Positions 20,635 to 32,250 of a stretch of 64,000 bases of DNA are shown in pieces. The notes below the pieces were generated by a model. That model did no database searches, was not told where the DNA came from, and saw nothing but the letters and a program-made list of their open reading frames with translations. Position numbers and translations under genes: made by a program. This DNA comes from Chrysoperla carnea (lineage: Eukaryota; Arthropoda; Insecta; Neuroptera; Chrysopidae). The stretch lies in contig NC_058342.1 in NCBI RefSeq assembly GCF_905475395.1, positions 27,438,640 through 27,502,639 on the forward strand, written 5' to 3'. How positions within the stretch are numbered: position 1 is the stretch's first letter; each line of letters opens with the position of its first letter.

Positions 20635-22540
20635 TTTTTTCAAGTTTTGTGTATTTAGTTTCCCTTTAGATCGATAAGTATTCAAATTAAGTAGCCCTAA
20701 GGAACCTTGCACTCCGGGTGGTCGCCCCAGTCGCCATCATAGTTTATTTATTCCCATTTTCCTTTATTTAACACATTGCAATTCAACCTTTCATAGAGAC
20801 GACGTATAGACTTATCCTGCCAAGAATAAGTTCAAGTTACTGTAATCTTGTCTTATCCTTAATTTTGAGAACCAATCGTTCAATATTGGTTCAGCTACTT
20901 GGATAGAGGTTGGAGGTAGCTTTTTTAAATCGATACATCCAGGCCTTTGCCCACTTAACTACGCCACTGACTAAACTATCAAGAATAAGTTCAACATAAT
21001 TCAATCCTATATTAACTCGACTTAAATCGTTTTGGTTTGCTAGATTCAAAGTTTGACCCAAAAAAATCAACTTTCCCCTTTCCTGGCATGTGCAATCTGA
21101 TAAATTCGATCATAAACTTTTTCTCTGTTCCAATTTTTCTTAAGCATTACAAACTTGTGTATAATATAAACCTAAATTGTTTTCGCTTTCGCTTTTTCTT
21201 TGACCGATTTATATTGCTTATTATTTTCTAAGAAAGTTATCCAAAATGCAAAAAAAAATAAATTCTTTAATCCCTTTTTTTTTTTGAATAATTACCGGAC
21301 ATAAAATTTTTTTGAAAGGCATAATAAAAATATTTACAAATAGTAAAAAAAATCCTTTCACTATTAACCAACCGGAATCCTGAATTCTCTGAAATACAAT
21401 TACATAACACAAAATTGCCCTACAATAAAATTACATAACAATAACAAAACAAACAAAAAAGTTTCAAAAATCACCCGCCAAAAAAAAAATTTTACAGACA
21501 GTAAAATTTTATTACATCTGTCTTAAATATTATTGAGATTAAATAAAAGAGAGGCCAAGCGAATTATTAGAAAAAAAATATTACGAAAGAGTTTATAAGT
21601 GGCCTTGGAAATATATAAATGTATAATATAAAGTAGAAGGGGGAAAGAGATGTATAGCAAAAGTCAAGACAATTTCCTCTAAGCATATACACAAAAAAAA
21701 AAAAAACATCAAAAAGTTTTTCAATCGAAAACAAAAATTAAAATTCAAAACATCTTTTAACCCTGGAAAAATTATGCAATCCTACCAAAAAAATAAAAAA
21801 AATTTCATAATAAGTGTATGAACACACAAAAAACAGATTTCACAATTTCACTAAAATATTTATTGTCTTCGATTACCAAACAATTGAAAGTGTATGAAAA
21901 TTTGTTTAAAACTTTCCCTCAGAAAAAAAAACACAAAAAAAATATGACCATGAAAAGGGAATGTTTCAATGTCAGTCTAATTAATAATTTTTTTTTCAAA
22001 TGAAAGTAAAAAAAACTTAAAACTTGAATAATTATTTTGTAAATAACTGCCTTACCTATTATCAGAAAAGTAAAAGTAACCAGTTTTGAAACAGTTCTGG
22101 CCTTGAATTGCTACAAGACATCATCTTAACACTTTTATTTTTTAATATTAATATAAAAATCACTATAATTCACACTCAAAAAAAAAGATACACAAACTGA
22201 AAAACTCAAAAACACTTGAGAGGAAAAACTGCGTCACATCGAGGAAAATGTGTGTGTTAGATATAAACAAAAAAAAAAAGAAAACAAAGTTAAGAAAAAC
22301 ACTATATTTTTTGAAGACACAACACAAACTCTCAACTCATAATATAAATATAAATAAATTATATTTTGAAAAGTTTTGTTACGTAGTCAGAAGTTATTGC
22401 GAGCGGAGTAACAAATAAGTGAATTATAAGCTATGGGTTTTGTATATGTGAGTGTGTGTTGTGTATGTATCATTGAAAGGCGTATACAGTCAAACTTGGT
22501 TATAGTGAAACAGCTGATGGGTAGTTCTACAAACTGATGA
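20635..22540. other. intergenic, A-rich, no gene supported
   Basis: Long A/T runs between 21250 and 22300 give several short K/F-rich frames that look like chance. At about 22487 'cagtcaaacttggttatagt' resembles a pogo-type terminal repeat, but no partner end is seen. Confidence 0.45.
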
Positions 22541-23056
22541 ATAGCGAATTCTACTATATTTGAAAAAGTACTTCAAAATGTTGATTTTGCTAATAAAAAG
22601 CCACCAAAAATTTATTTCGGAAAAATACACACGCTTTCTTGCCAAAAACTTAAATTTTAAATCTTTTTTAAACTGTCAAAAACGCGGACATCCAATTTGG
22701 AGACGTAATATCGGTATCATTATACGAAATAACACAGATAAGTTTGACAAATATATTCATAGACATCTGATTATAATAAATATAAATACTTATTATCTAT
22801 GGATATATTATACCCAACTGTCTAAACTGAACTAACTGATGGTCTATGGTTCATACCGATATGACATCACATCAGGGATTGCCCGCGTTTTAGGTCACGT
22901 GATATACAGTTTAAAAATTACGATTTTTAATTTTAATATTATAAAAGAAAAATGTGCTTTTATGACTGGAAATCAGAATATTTAAGTAAATTTTTACATT
23001 AATTTTAACTATTTTCAAATTTCATAATTTATTTTTTACTACCAAAAGTACCCTAT
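22541..23056 (+). mobile_element. MITE-like element K, copy 2
   Basis: It matches 17800-18330 end to end with scattered substitutions. The right terminal TACCCTATT is intact. The left terminal is changed to 'atagcgaattc'. The 91-codon frame inside is not a gene. Confidence 0.8.
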
Positions 23057-23414
23057 TGGCCTGAAATTGCCAATACTACAAACTAAGAAATTGTTCTGAA
23101 AATGCTAATAACCTCAATTCTTATGCCGTCATTAAACTTGACCTAGGTTTGCAAGCTCAATGAAGTGCTCACTCTACTTAATATCTGGTAATCGATAAAT
23201 GATAAAATTGGAAAGAAATTTGATTGAGTAGACAGTATCATTATATGTATGTCTTCTTGACTTGATAATGAACAAACGACGTTCCATCCAAGGTGGAAGG
23301 GGTCAAATTAGAGGCTACGGTAAAGTATATGGAAACAGGGAAGGATTCTGATGAGGGTGGAATTGAGCCACATAGTTTATGGACGCTCCCTTGTATATTT
23401 TGGCAACCATCCCG
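23057..23414. other. intergenic, nothing recognised
   Basis: No gene or repeat was recognised. Confidence 0.4.
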
Positions 23415-23607
23415 TTAGCCATTTATAATAAATGAAGTAAGAAGAGCTTTTATTTACTTTCATATGTATAAGACAAAGAAAGAGTCAAATGTATTGTGTG
23501 TGATGCACGCGTGACTGACTTGATGTGTATATATGAACACATAAGATCGTTTTATACATAAGACGTCCATAGAAACTCTTCTTACTTCATATATTTTAAA
23601 TGGCTAA
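23415..23607. mobile_element. MITE-like element with 30-bp inverted ends
   Basis: TTAGCCATTTATAATAAATG followed by 'aagtaagaagag' is complemented by 'ctcttcttacttcatatatt' and AAATGGCTAA on the right. The middle is not palindromic. The size fits a small non-autonomous DNA element. Confidence 0.7.
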
Positions 23608-23926
23608 GGAGATGGTTGTCAAACTGTAAAAACGTATTATAGGATATAGCGACCATATTTGTAGGTGTCATCAATGTCGTTATAGATAATTTTGACTGTA
23701 TTTTATATATTTATAAAAAGGACATGACTGTAGTATAGTGTATAATGTATGTGATCAGGACATTGTTAATAATGTGAATTGTAATATAAATATTCATACT
23801 ACAATATACACTAAGCCTGTGTTCTCTAACTATAAAATCAGGTGTTGAATACTCAGCCACGACTTCTATATGCAAATATAGGTAAAAACTTCGTAAATCA
23901 CTTTAAACTCGGCCGACTAGAAATAT
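23608..23926. other. intergenic, nothing recognised
   Basis: No gene or element was recognised. Confidence 0.4.
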
Positions 23927-24475
23927 AATAATAATAATAGACTTTCTTTTTCGAATTGTAGGTCATTTCTTAAAAGTTTGTATAATATCTTTCAATCCGG
24001 TGTGCCTTTTGGCATAGGCCTCCTCCAACTGTCTTCACTGTATTCTGTCTTCTGCAATACTTGTCCAGTAGGGTCCCAAAGTAAGGCATATTTTATCTTC
24101 CCATCTTCTTATTGGGCGACCATGTCTTCTGTTACTGCCTCTTGGGTACCATAAAGTAAAATGTTTGCTCCACTTATTTTTATTACACCGTAGCATATGG
24201 CCAGCCCAACCCCATTTTTTGTGATCAATACGGTTGAGTATATCTACCATTGTGGAGTTAGTCATCGAGTTCATTTCTAGGCTGACCTCTCAACTTTCCA
24301 TAGCAAGTGATTGAATCGTTTGCTCTAGTTTCTTGGGATCTTCTTCCATTCCTTTTTCTTCCATTGATATTATATCGTCAGCGAAACTCAAGTGACTCAG
24401 ACGTCTGTCAGTCAAATTTTCTAAAGATGCTTTCAAGTACAGCATTGGTAGTTTGGGAGATAAGAAATAGTTGAG
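23927..24475 (-). pseudogene. RTE-like reverse transcriptase with a large internal deletion
   Basis: Reading the minus strand, 24360-24420 encodes NLTDRRLSHLSFADDIISM, carrying the FADD active-site motif of reverse transcriptase. About 60 codons later 24035-24274 encodes the family C-terminus: KKWGWAGHMLRC, then WYPRGSNRRHGRPIRRWEDK. Intact elements have far more protein between these parts, so a large piece is deleted. A TGA replaces the usual TGG after 'EDRIQ'; the frame then continues with QLEEAYAKRHTG to about 23965. The 3' end is (TTA)n at 23928-23940, a microsatellite tail typical of such elements. Confidence 0.85.
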
Positions 24476-24510
24476 AAAAACAATATGTCATAGAAATAAA
24501 TTTGTCTGTA

Positions 24511-25797
24511 GTTTATTTGGCGATTGGCCCAGTAATTTTCGAAAAAAACGATATTTCGGATCGATTTCCGGTATTATCTCGAGAATTATTAGCCCAATCG
24601 TTAAATGAAACCGATTTTTGTATTTTTTGGGTCAAAATTACCTTATATACAGAGTTTTATCGAAATTGGAGACGATAAATTTGTATCGATTTTTTGCAAT
24701 TTTTTCAAGGGGTACCCCTTAGAAAAATTCGAAAAAATCGTAAAAAATTATTTGTTTCGGAATTTGATGAAACTCAGTTTATAAGGTAATTTTGACCCAA
24801 GAAATTCAAAAATCGAGTTTATTTGGCGATTGGCCCAGTAATTTTTGAAAAAAACGATATTTCGGATCGATTTCCGGTACTATCTCGAGAATTATTAGCC
24901 CAATCGTTAAATGAAACCGATTTTTGTATTTTTTGGGTCAAAATTACCTTATATACAGAGTTTTATCGAAATTGGAGACGATAAATTTGTATCGATTTTT
25001 TGCAATTTTTTCAAGGGGTACCCCTTAGAAAAATTCGAAAAAATCGTAAAAAATTATTTGTTTCGGAATTTGATGAAACTCAGTTTATAAGGTAATTTTG
25101 ACCCAAGAAATTCAAAAATCGAGTTTATTTGGCGATTGGCCCAGTAATTTTCGAAAAAAACGATATTTCGGATCGATTTCCGGTACTATCTCGAGAATTA
25201 TTAGCCCAATCGTTAAATGAAACCGATTTTTGTATTTTTTGGGTCAAAATTACCTTATATACAGAGTTTTATCGAAATTGGAGACGATAAATTTGTATCG
25301 ATTTTTTGCAATTTTTTCAAGGGGTACCCCTTAGAAAAATTCGAAAAAATCGTAAAAAATTATTTGTTTCGGAATTTGATGAAACTCAGTTTATAAGGTA
25401 ATTTTGACCCAAGAAATTCAAAAATCGAGTTTATTTGGCGATTGGCCCAGTAATTTTTGAAAAAAACGATATTTCGGATCGATTTCCGGTATTATCTCGA
25501 GAATTATTAGCCCAATCGTTAAATGAAACCGATTTTTGTATTTTTTGGGTCAAAATTACCTTATATACAGAGTTTTATCGAAATTGGAGACGATAAATTT
25601 GTATCGATTTTTTGCAATTTTTTCAAGGGGTACCCCTTAGAAAAATTCGAAAAAATCGTAAAAAATTATTTGTTTCGGAATTTGATGAAACTCAGTTTAT
25701 AAGGTAATTTTGACCCAAGAAATTCAAAAATCGAGTTTATTTGGCGATTGGCCGAGTAATTTTCGAAAAAAACGATATTTCGGATCGATTTCCGATT
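24511..25797 (+). repeat. 306-bp satellite, 4.2 tandem units
   Basis: GTTTATTTGGCGATTGG occurs at 24511, 24817, 25123, 25429 and 25735, exactly 306 bases apart. Units differ at only a few positions (e.g. TATTATCTC or TACTATCTC; ATTTTCG or ATTTTTG), so they are young or homogenised. Each unit is a 214-bp imperfect palindrome centred on AAGGGGTACCCCTT (first unit 24607-24820, centre 24713/24714) plus a 92-bp segment (e.g. 24821-24912) whose ends are also inverted repeats. The fifth unit stops after 63 bases and joins a repeat A 3' fragment. Confidence 0.95.
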
Positions 25798-25885
25798 GAT
25801 TTACCTATACCAAAATTTGTTTCGTAGCATCAGTATTTTTAAGCGTTATAAACTTGGGACTAAACTTAATATAAATATATTTATA
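25798..25885 (+). repeat. repeat A fragment (3' end)
   Basis: 'acctataccaaaatttgttt', then 'gcgttataaacttgggacta', abutting the satellite end. It is the 3' third of repeat A. Confidence 0.75.
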
Positions 25886-26270
25886 AAGTTTTATTGAAAT
25901 CTCTAGTATTATCCAATCCTTGCATAAAGTTCATTGCATATAGTTTTGTATATTGTGTATGGAGGTAAAAACATACACTTTTCATAATACTCTTACATTC
26001 ACATAGACATGCATGATACTAATACATGTATACATAATATTATAAAGTTTTAAACGTAACGATTTGAACGCATGGTCATTTTATATATACGATGATACAG
26101 AAATACTATCATGTTAGAGCATTTACTAATGGAATGCACTTTTACTTTCTTTTAACTAGTTTTTAAATATAATTATTACCTATGTTTTGATCTGTATTGT
26201 AATTGAATTTTAAGATTATTTTTAAAATAGTCAATGATTTTAAATTAATTTAAATTTTATTTGATTTTTA
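25886..26270. other. intergenic, nothing recognised
   Basis: No gene or element was recognised. Confidence 0.4.
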
Positions 26271-26450
26271 AAGTAGTTCGGCCGTCAAGTGACTAGTCAA
26301 GTTATCAACTAATTTATATTCATTGAATTTTAATCTAAATTATGAATAAAAATAATATTTGTATCACGTAAATGTTTTTTAATGCTTTGAAAATATCGTA
26401 AAAGATAAAATTTATATGTCAATTTGACTAGTTTTTGACGTTTAAACGTC
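26271..26450 (+). repeat. dispersed repeat L, copy 1
   Basis: It is close to 53178-53345 (+) and 46332-46508 (-). The common core includes 'actaatttatattcattgaa' and 'tttgtatcacgtaaatgttt'. It starts GTAGTTCGGCCGTCA, a GC-richer end that is shared by all copies. There is no coding frame. Confidence 0.7.
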
Positions 26451-26764
26451 AAAAACCAAAGTTTTTTTATATTTTCTTTTTGGAAAGCGTCGTAAGGTTT
26501 TTAAAAAATGGTTTATTAAAACATATGAGAAAACTGGATTTAGGAAAAAATAGACCGAAAAAAATTTTGTAATAGTGTCCCATTTTTGAATGACAAAGCT
26601 AAAAACGTCAGAAGCCAACCAACTCCTTTATAGTTGACAAACTCAACCTTACTAACTCGTAATTACAACAATATTCCGGGTCTATAAAATTTTCGGTTTG
26701 TTTTTTCCGATTTCCGAGAAAACTATATCACTATATGAATTATAATTTAGAATTATTGTTTTAA
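26451..26764. other. intergenic, nothing recognised
   Basis: 'tatattttctttttggaaag' near 26470 resembles the window's last bases (63961-63980). No gene is seen. Confidence 0.4.
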
Positions 26765-27225
26765 ATAGAAAATAATTTTATCTATAAGTCACTCATACCC
26801 GACTATTTGTAAAAGCTTGAGGCGCTTAATATCAAGGGTGAATCGAAAAGTAATTAGGCATGTGGAGTAGATGAGGGGTTCCGATTCATTTTTGATATTT
26901 TAAAAAAACCGCCTCAAACTTTTACAAATAGTCGGGTATGAGTGACTTATACATAAAATTATTTTCTACTTTTTAGTACAATAAAAGCTTGTTCCATAAA
27001 AAATATTTTTTTATTAAAATTTTTAATTTAAGACTAAAAAAATGTATTTATATAAAATATGGTAGAAGCGATGGGAAAATCAGGGCGTCGCAACCTTACC
27101 GTGCATTGTCATCCAAACTAAATGTGCATGCAAAATTTCAGCTCAATCGTTTGAAGATATCTACTTCAAAATTGAGTTCAAAAATCCACCGTAACATACA
27201 TTCATACATTGCAAGCTAAATAAAA
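26765..27225. mobile_element. foldback element J, copy with right outer arm
   Basis: The inner palindrome (about 26765-26967) pairs 'gtcactcatacccgactatt' with 'aatagtcgggtatgagtgac' around a spacer of about 90 bases. A single outer arm follows: 'gatgggaaaatcagggcgtc', 'tgcattgtcatccaaactaa', 'gcatgcaaaatttcagctca', then 'ctaaataaaagctttt'. The copy at 30430-30960 has the same core but keeps the opposite outer arm. The 76-codon frame at 26989 lies in this arm and is not supported as a gene. Confidence 0.75.
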
Positions 27226-27287
27226 GCTTTTAAAAATGAGAAATTATAAGAATTTTGCTCACGCTCGATTTAAAACATGAGTAGTTT

Positions 27288-27623
27288 TTATTTTTCAGTT
27301 GTTAAAAAGACTGCGTTAGAGTCAAGAATGTATCTTTTTGAAGGTATAAATTTGCCAATACTCGTATAAATCCTCACGGGTCTTTTATGTAGATATTGCA
27401 TGCCATCAAAAACTGTTGAAGACATACATTCCATTTCAATAAAGGTGTCTTTTCTTAAGATATATTTCATGAAAGGGAAATATGACTTTAGTGGCGGAGT
27501 CCTGCACGAGCTGTTTTTAAAAATGTGACAGAACAAATTGTTCTTTTTGTAGATATCAAATTCAAAAAAAAGAAACTTCCTTACATCTAGAACAAATATA
27601 ATATTAAATTTGGAAATACTCAT
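27288..27623 (-). CDS. hypothetical open reading frame (doubtful)
   Basis: A 111-codon ATG-initiated frame. It is basic and aromatic-rich, with CRTPPLKSYFPFMKY and GMQYLHKRPVRIYTS segments. Its composition is less lysine-biased than nearby chance frames. I recognise no family, promoter or neighbour. It may be part of an old transposable element or chance. Confidence 0.2.
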   Translation of the reverse strand: MSISKFNIIFVLDVRKFLFFEFDIYKKNNLFCHIFKNSSCRTPPLKSYFPFMKYILRKDTFIEMECMSSTVFDGMQYLHKRPVRIYTSIGKFIPSKRYILDSNAVFLTTEK

Positions 27624-28739
27624 CAGATATTAACAAATATGCCACTTTTTAAATATCAGCTAAAAATAAAAAAATCTAAAAATAAAGAAAAGTATAATAA
27701 AAAACAAGAAATTTTGCTGACATGAAAAAGATTTTATCATTTATTTGACTTTCTGATATTTGATATTAATGAGTAATGATAAACTATAAGCTAAAAAATT
27801 TATTTATTTTCAAGAATTGAGTCATATGTCTGACTCAATATCGTAAACGCTTGCTTAATATTAGATGACTTTTATTATATGAGCAAAATTTTTGTCATTT
27901 TTAAGAGTAAGACTGTATATTTGAGTAAGACATCAAATTTTTTCATAGTACTGATTTTATGAGTAAAATAAGTTTATTAGGTTCATGCTGAAAAATATGA
28001 ACAAAATTCGATAAGGTAAAAATCTGAAAATACGGTTCTCTTTCAACGAATGTGATTTTTCTTAGCAAAAAGTGAGAAAAAAGTCAATTTTTCTTATAAT
28101 GTCTACTAACGAAACATCGCTAAAACTACGAATCTCCTTAAAGTATAATGTCCGTTATATTTAAGCTCATAAAAACATATTGCTGTATACGTAAACTATC
28201 TGGGACAATAAACTGTAACTGCACATAATACTTAGACAACGTATGCACACATATACAAATTATACACGCACAGGTGCATTATGTATAAATTTTTTTAAGG
28301 ACGTACATTTATGAGACTTGTTAATAGACAAATAAATAAAATTATGATAATATAAAAGTTTAAATGATTACGATTTAAGAAAAGAAATACTGGTATCGAA
28401 ATAATTTCGTTGACTTTTAAGTTGAAAAAGTTACAAAAAGAAAGGTTTAACATGGGACTAAATGGAAAATATAAATCAATATTTCTTAATAATATCGATA
28501 ACTATACTTGAAATTTTAACCAGTTAAAAATCATTTAAACTTTTAATAGAATAATTAAAATTATTTAAAATTTACATACTGTTTCTCTATGAACGCACAT
28601 AGCAAAACCGGTTTGTGAAAAACATAGCGTAACTAGCTTTGATAGCGAATATCTTTGATAGACAAAAATTTTGAGTTTAGTAGTTCCCAAGGAAGTGATT
28701 ATTCTTAACATCTACTCAAAATTTTATTTCATTTTGTAA
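27624..28739. other. intergenic, nothing recognised
   Basis: AT-rich, with no frame, tRNA or inverted repeat of note. Confidence 0.45.
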
Positions 28740-29293
28740 ACAAGTGAAAATAAACAACTGGCTGAGCTAATTGTTAAAATACCCTGTATAGAAAGTGTTG
28801 AATGCCAGTGCTTGCATTATTTCTTTTATAAATTAGAAGAGTTTAAAAAACCATCACAATTATGGCAACCTTTTACAACCATTTATTTGGTTTTGGAACA
28901 TTTCGAAAATTTTCGAAAATATTTTCTAGAATTTTTGTTCGTTTTGCGAGAATGTTTCACAAAACCAATGGTTGAAGCTATCTACAAATGTTCAGCTCCC
29001 TATCTTTTACAGTTTTTCAGGAAATGGACAGAAAAATTTTGTCCTAATTTATTTTTATTTTTAATTTAAAACTTTTAGTCTATCTCTAACGGTTTGCAAG
29101 GTGGGTCTTACGAACCCAAGACCCAAAAGAAATATATCAAATTTCAGCTTGATATCTCTTTTCGTTTTTGAGTAATCGTGTCCACAGATAGACGAATAGA
29201 CAGACGGGCGGACAGCCGGAAATAGACTCTTTAGGGAATTTTATGAACACTTATACCAAAATCTTGAATCCTATAGAATCTGGCCTCAGTATT
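28740..29293 (+). repeat. repeat A, long subtype
   Basis: It starts 'caagtgaaaataaacaactg' and ends near 'ttttcaatttac'. The inner part (about 28810-29060) has 'tgaagctatctacaaatgtt' and 'cagtttttcaggaaatgga', shared with the long copies at 33861-35127 and 44956-45535 and the fragment at 30305-30425. The 85-codon frame at 28812 is repeat sequence. Confidence 0.75.
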
Positions 29294-29765
29294 TTCAATT
29301 TACTTCCTCAATAGAACCTCTGAATATACGCCAACGCAATTTTCCTACAATAAACATGCTTTAAAAAAAGAACATAAAAAAAAAAACACTATTACGAGCC
29401 ACTCTATAGACTAGAAAAAAAAAACATAATAATATAAAAATAATAGTCTGAACTGAACTGAATATGCACTAATATATAAGTGAGATATACTGATGTGAAT
29501 GTAATGTTATCTCTGTTTACCATTCACTCTCAATTTCTCTGAGGCTTAACTTAACTCACTTAAACAATGTGGTATAAGCTAGTTGGCATTATTTTCCCCT
29601 TTAAAAGTTTTGTGTGATCTGTGTTGTGTATTTAATATAACATACTACACCACACATACTTAAATACTACTGCTTAACTTAAGTATTATAAACACTATTG
29701 TGTATTAGGACATGTTACGCATATCGAGAAAATTTAAGGAACTGTTTAGGGGTATATTGCATTCG
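29294..29765. other. intergenic, nothing recognised
   Basis: No gene or repeat was recognised before the SINE tail. Confidence 0.4.
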
Positions 29766-30292
29766 ATATAGGTTAGGTTAGGTTATTGGCTGTCCACGAA
29801 GAACACACTTAGGCTATAGAGCCCATTGTGATACCATACATGTGTTTTATCACCTTTTCCGCTGATAATTTCATTTATCAGGTCCTCAATTTCAGAGGCT
29901 GAGTGCACATCCTTCATGCATATACCATGCACTAGCCCACCAGCCCATCACAACTATTAATTAAATTAATTTTGTTGCGACGGCGGGAATCGAACTAGCT
30001 ACCCTAAGCATACCGTGGATGGAATTGGTTATGCCTTAACCAACTGAGCTAATAGGGTGGCCACTAGGATATAATTCTCAAAACGTTATTAGGCAAACAT
30101 ATTTATCATTTTGAGTTTTTTAATCCCAATCCATTATGGTGTTTCAGCATGGCATACAAACAATATTTCACCAAACTGTTCGCACTGTAGGAGGGGCAGA
30201 GAGCTGGTTGGAATTCACACCCTTAGGGCTTAGTGCCCTTTGGCATGTCGCGGACGTAATTGGTAACGTCTTAACCAACTGAGCTAGAATTG
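29766..30292 (-). mobile_element. dimeric tRNA-related SINE with TTAGG-type tail, copy 1
   Basis: On the minus strand the order is as follows. First comes a tRNA-like head with an A box CTAGCTCAGTTGGTTAAG (about 30290). A linker follows with 'atggattgggatt'. A second tRNA-like head has TTAGCTCAGTTGGTTAAGGC and a B box AGTTCGATTCC (about 30060-29985). The body has 'atttcatttatcaggtcctc' on the plus strand. The tail is three CCTAA units (plus strand 29767-29783). Two Pol III-type heads in one unit make it dimeric. The same unit lies at 43563-44060. Confidence 0.8.
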
Positions 30293-30304
30293 CAAATAAA
30301 TTGT

Positions 30305-30425
30305 ATCAGATTTTCACCATATTTTTTGCGTGAATGTATATCACAAGACCACCTAGTTGAAGCTACCTGCAAATTTTCAACTACCTATATTTTATAGTTT
30401 TGGAGAAAATGGACACCAAAGTTAT
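30305..30425 (+). repeat. repeat A internal fragment (long subtype)
   Basis: 'agttgaagctacctgcaaat' and 'tagttttggagaaaatggac' belong to the long subtype of repeat A. Both ends are missing. Confidence 0.55.
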
Positions 30426-30429
30426 TACA

Positions 30430-30960
30430 AGCTTTTATTTAGTTTCAAATGTCCCGTTATCTGCAAGTCAAATTTGATCCACTTCCCGATTTCCGATTGA
30501 GCTGAAATTTTGCATGCACATTTAGTTTGGATGACAATGCATAATAAGGTTGTGGCGTCCTAGTTTTCCCATCGCTTCCACCATATATGATATATATATA
30601 CATTTTTTTTGTCTTAAACTAAAAATTTTAATAAAAAATACTTTTTAAGAGACAAGCTTTTATTGTGCTAAAAAGTAGAAAATAATTGTATGTATGAGTC
30701 ACTCATACCCGACTATTCGTAAAACCTTGAGGCGCTTAATATCAAGAATGAATCGAAAAATAATTAGGCATGTGGAGTAGATGAGGTGTTCCGGTTCATT
30801 TTTGATATTTTAAATTGAGCGCCCCAAGCTTTTACAAATAGTCGGGTATGAGTGACTTATAGATAAAATTATTTTCTACTTTTTAGTACAATAAAAGTTT
30901 GTCCGTTAAAAAATATTTTTTATTAAATTTTTTTTAATTTACGTTTTATTTAAGTTGTTT
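30430..30960. mobile_element. foldback element J, copy with left outer arm
   Basis: The left outer arm (30430-30660: 'aagcttttatttagtttcaa', 'tgagctgaaattttgcatgc', 'cgtcctagttttcccatcgc') is the reverse complement of the right arm at 27060-27225. The inner palindrome at about 30677-30881 pairs 'gtcactcatacccgactatt' with its complement. The expected right outer arm is lost after 30960. Confidence 0.75.
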
Positions 30961-31315
30961 ACTTTTTTATAAGGGACATTTGGTACGTTCTATCTCTAAC
31001 GGTTTAAAAGATAGGTCTTACGGACTTAAGACCCAATTGATCTATGTTTAACGAACTCGAACTCACTTTTTTCGTCCTGTGCAAATTTCAGCTTGATATC
31101 TTTTTTCGTTTTTGAGTTATCCTGCTGTCAGGCAAACAGACGGGCAGACGGACAATCGAAAATAGACTAACTTGATGATTTTATGAACATCATTACCAAA
31201 ATATTGTTAGGTGGTAAAATTTTTCTCTTATTATCAATATTTTTAAGCGTTACAAACTTGGAACTAAACTTAGTATACCTTGATATATATTACATATATA
31301 CAGGGTATAAAAAAA
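30961..31315 (+). repeat. repeat A, 3' two-thirds
   Basis: From 'tataagggacatttggtacg' through the 'ctatctctaacggttt' block and the GACGGGCAGACGG stretch to 'cagggtataaaaaaatt'. The 5' end is absent. Confidence 0.8.
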
Positions 31316-32250
31316 TTAACCTTTAATCTACACTGCTCCTAGTTTTACTTCCTTAAATTTCGCCTCGATGGACATGTATTTCGCTTTACAGTTTCACAAA
31401 CTCCAGTAAAGTAAAATCACTGGGATTGGTTTCAAATCTGTAAAGTGTAACCTATCGGTATATGTAGATTAAAGAGGTCCTAAGCTTTGTTGGTGAATGT
31501 AGTCATTATTGTAGATATAGAATTTTATAATATAAAGGTCTATACCTAAATTAAACAATCTATCTCATTGATTTCATACAAGTTAAACAACGATAGCATT
31601 TTTTTTTTTGTTGAATTATGATGTCATAATATTAAATGGTATCATTTTAAATGGTTTAGAGTGTAGTTTGTTCACAAAAGAACTTCACTTCTTTTTTAAT
31701 GATGTGTACTCCTTATTTATTAATATTTTGATCCTTCTGTGATTATTAATTTATTAATTTTTTAGTTCATTAAGTTAGTTATATTTACTTTTTTTAATCA
31801 TTTTTGTATTTTGTGAAAAAGAATTAACTAAGTTTTAAAATGCATGTATTGTAATTGTATTGGGTGACTCATTTATCTGTTCTGTTAAATTTAAAAGTGA
31901 CACTTCTTGTTTCGATAAAAATACACAATATTACTACTAAGACTAAGTGTAAATCAATTCTAAAATTTAAGGGAGGGGGGGGGTTCTTAATTCTTTTGGG
32001 TGCTCTTTTTAAGTCCTGCGACACGGTTCATCCCTTGTATTGTACGCAGTGACAGTGACAGTATTAAAAGGAAAAAAAACGGGAGTGTACGTTATTATAC
32101 AGACAAAACAAACAAAAATTTCCGTTTCTTCTAACGAAAATTTTTAAAACTACACAATAGTTGCTTCAACAAAGTCTCGTTTGTCACTGACCAGATGGTG
32201 GAGTGAGCGACTGCGGACCAATACCGTAGCGTTTACACCAACTAAGCGCA
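31316..32250. other. intergenic, no gene supported
   Basis: A run of nine G lies at 31974-31983. The 65-codon frame at 31855-32052 has no family features. No repeat was recognised. Confidence 0.4.

Noticed and set aside
22560-22835. 91-codon frame
   Set aside because: It is part of the MITE-like element K; the other two copies have different frame breaks.
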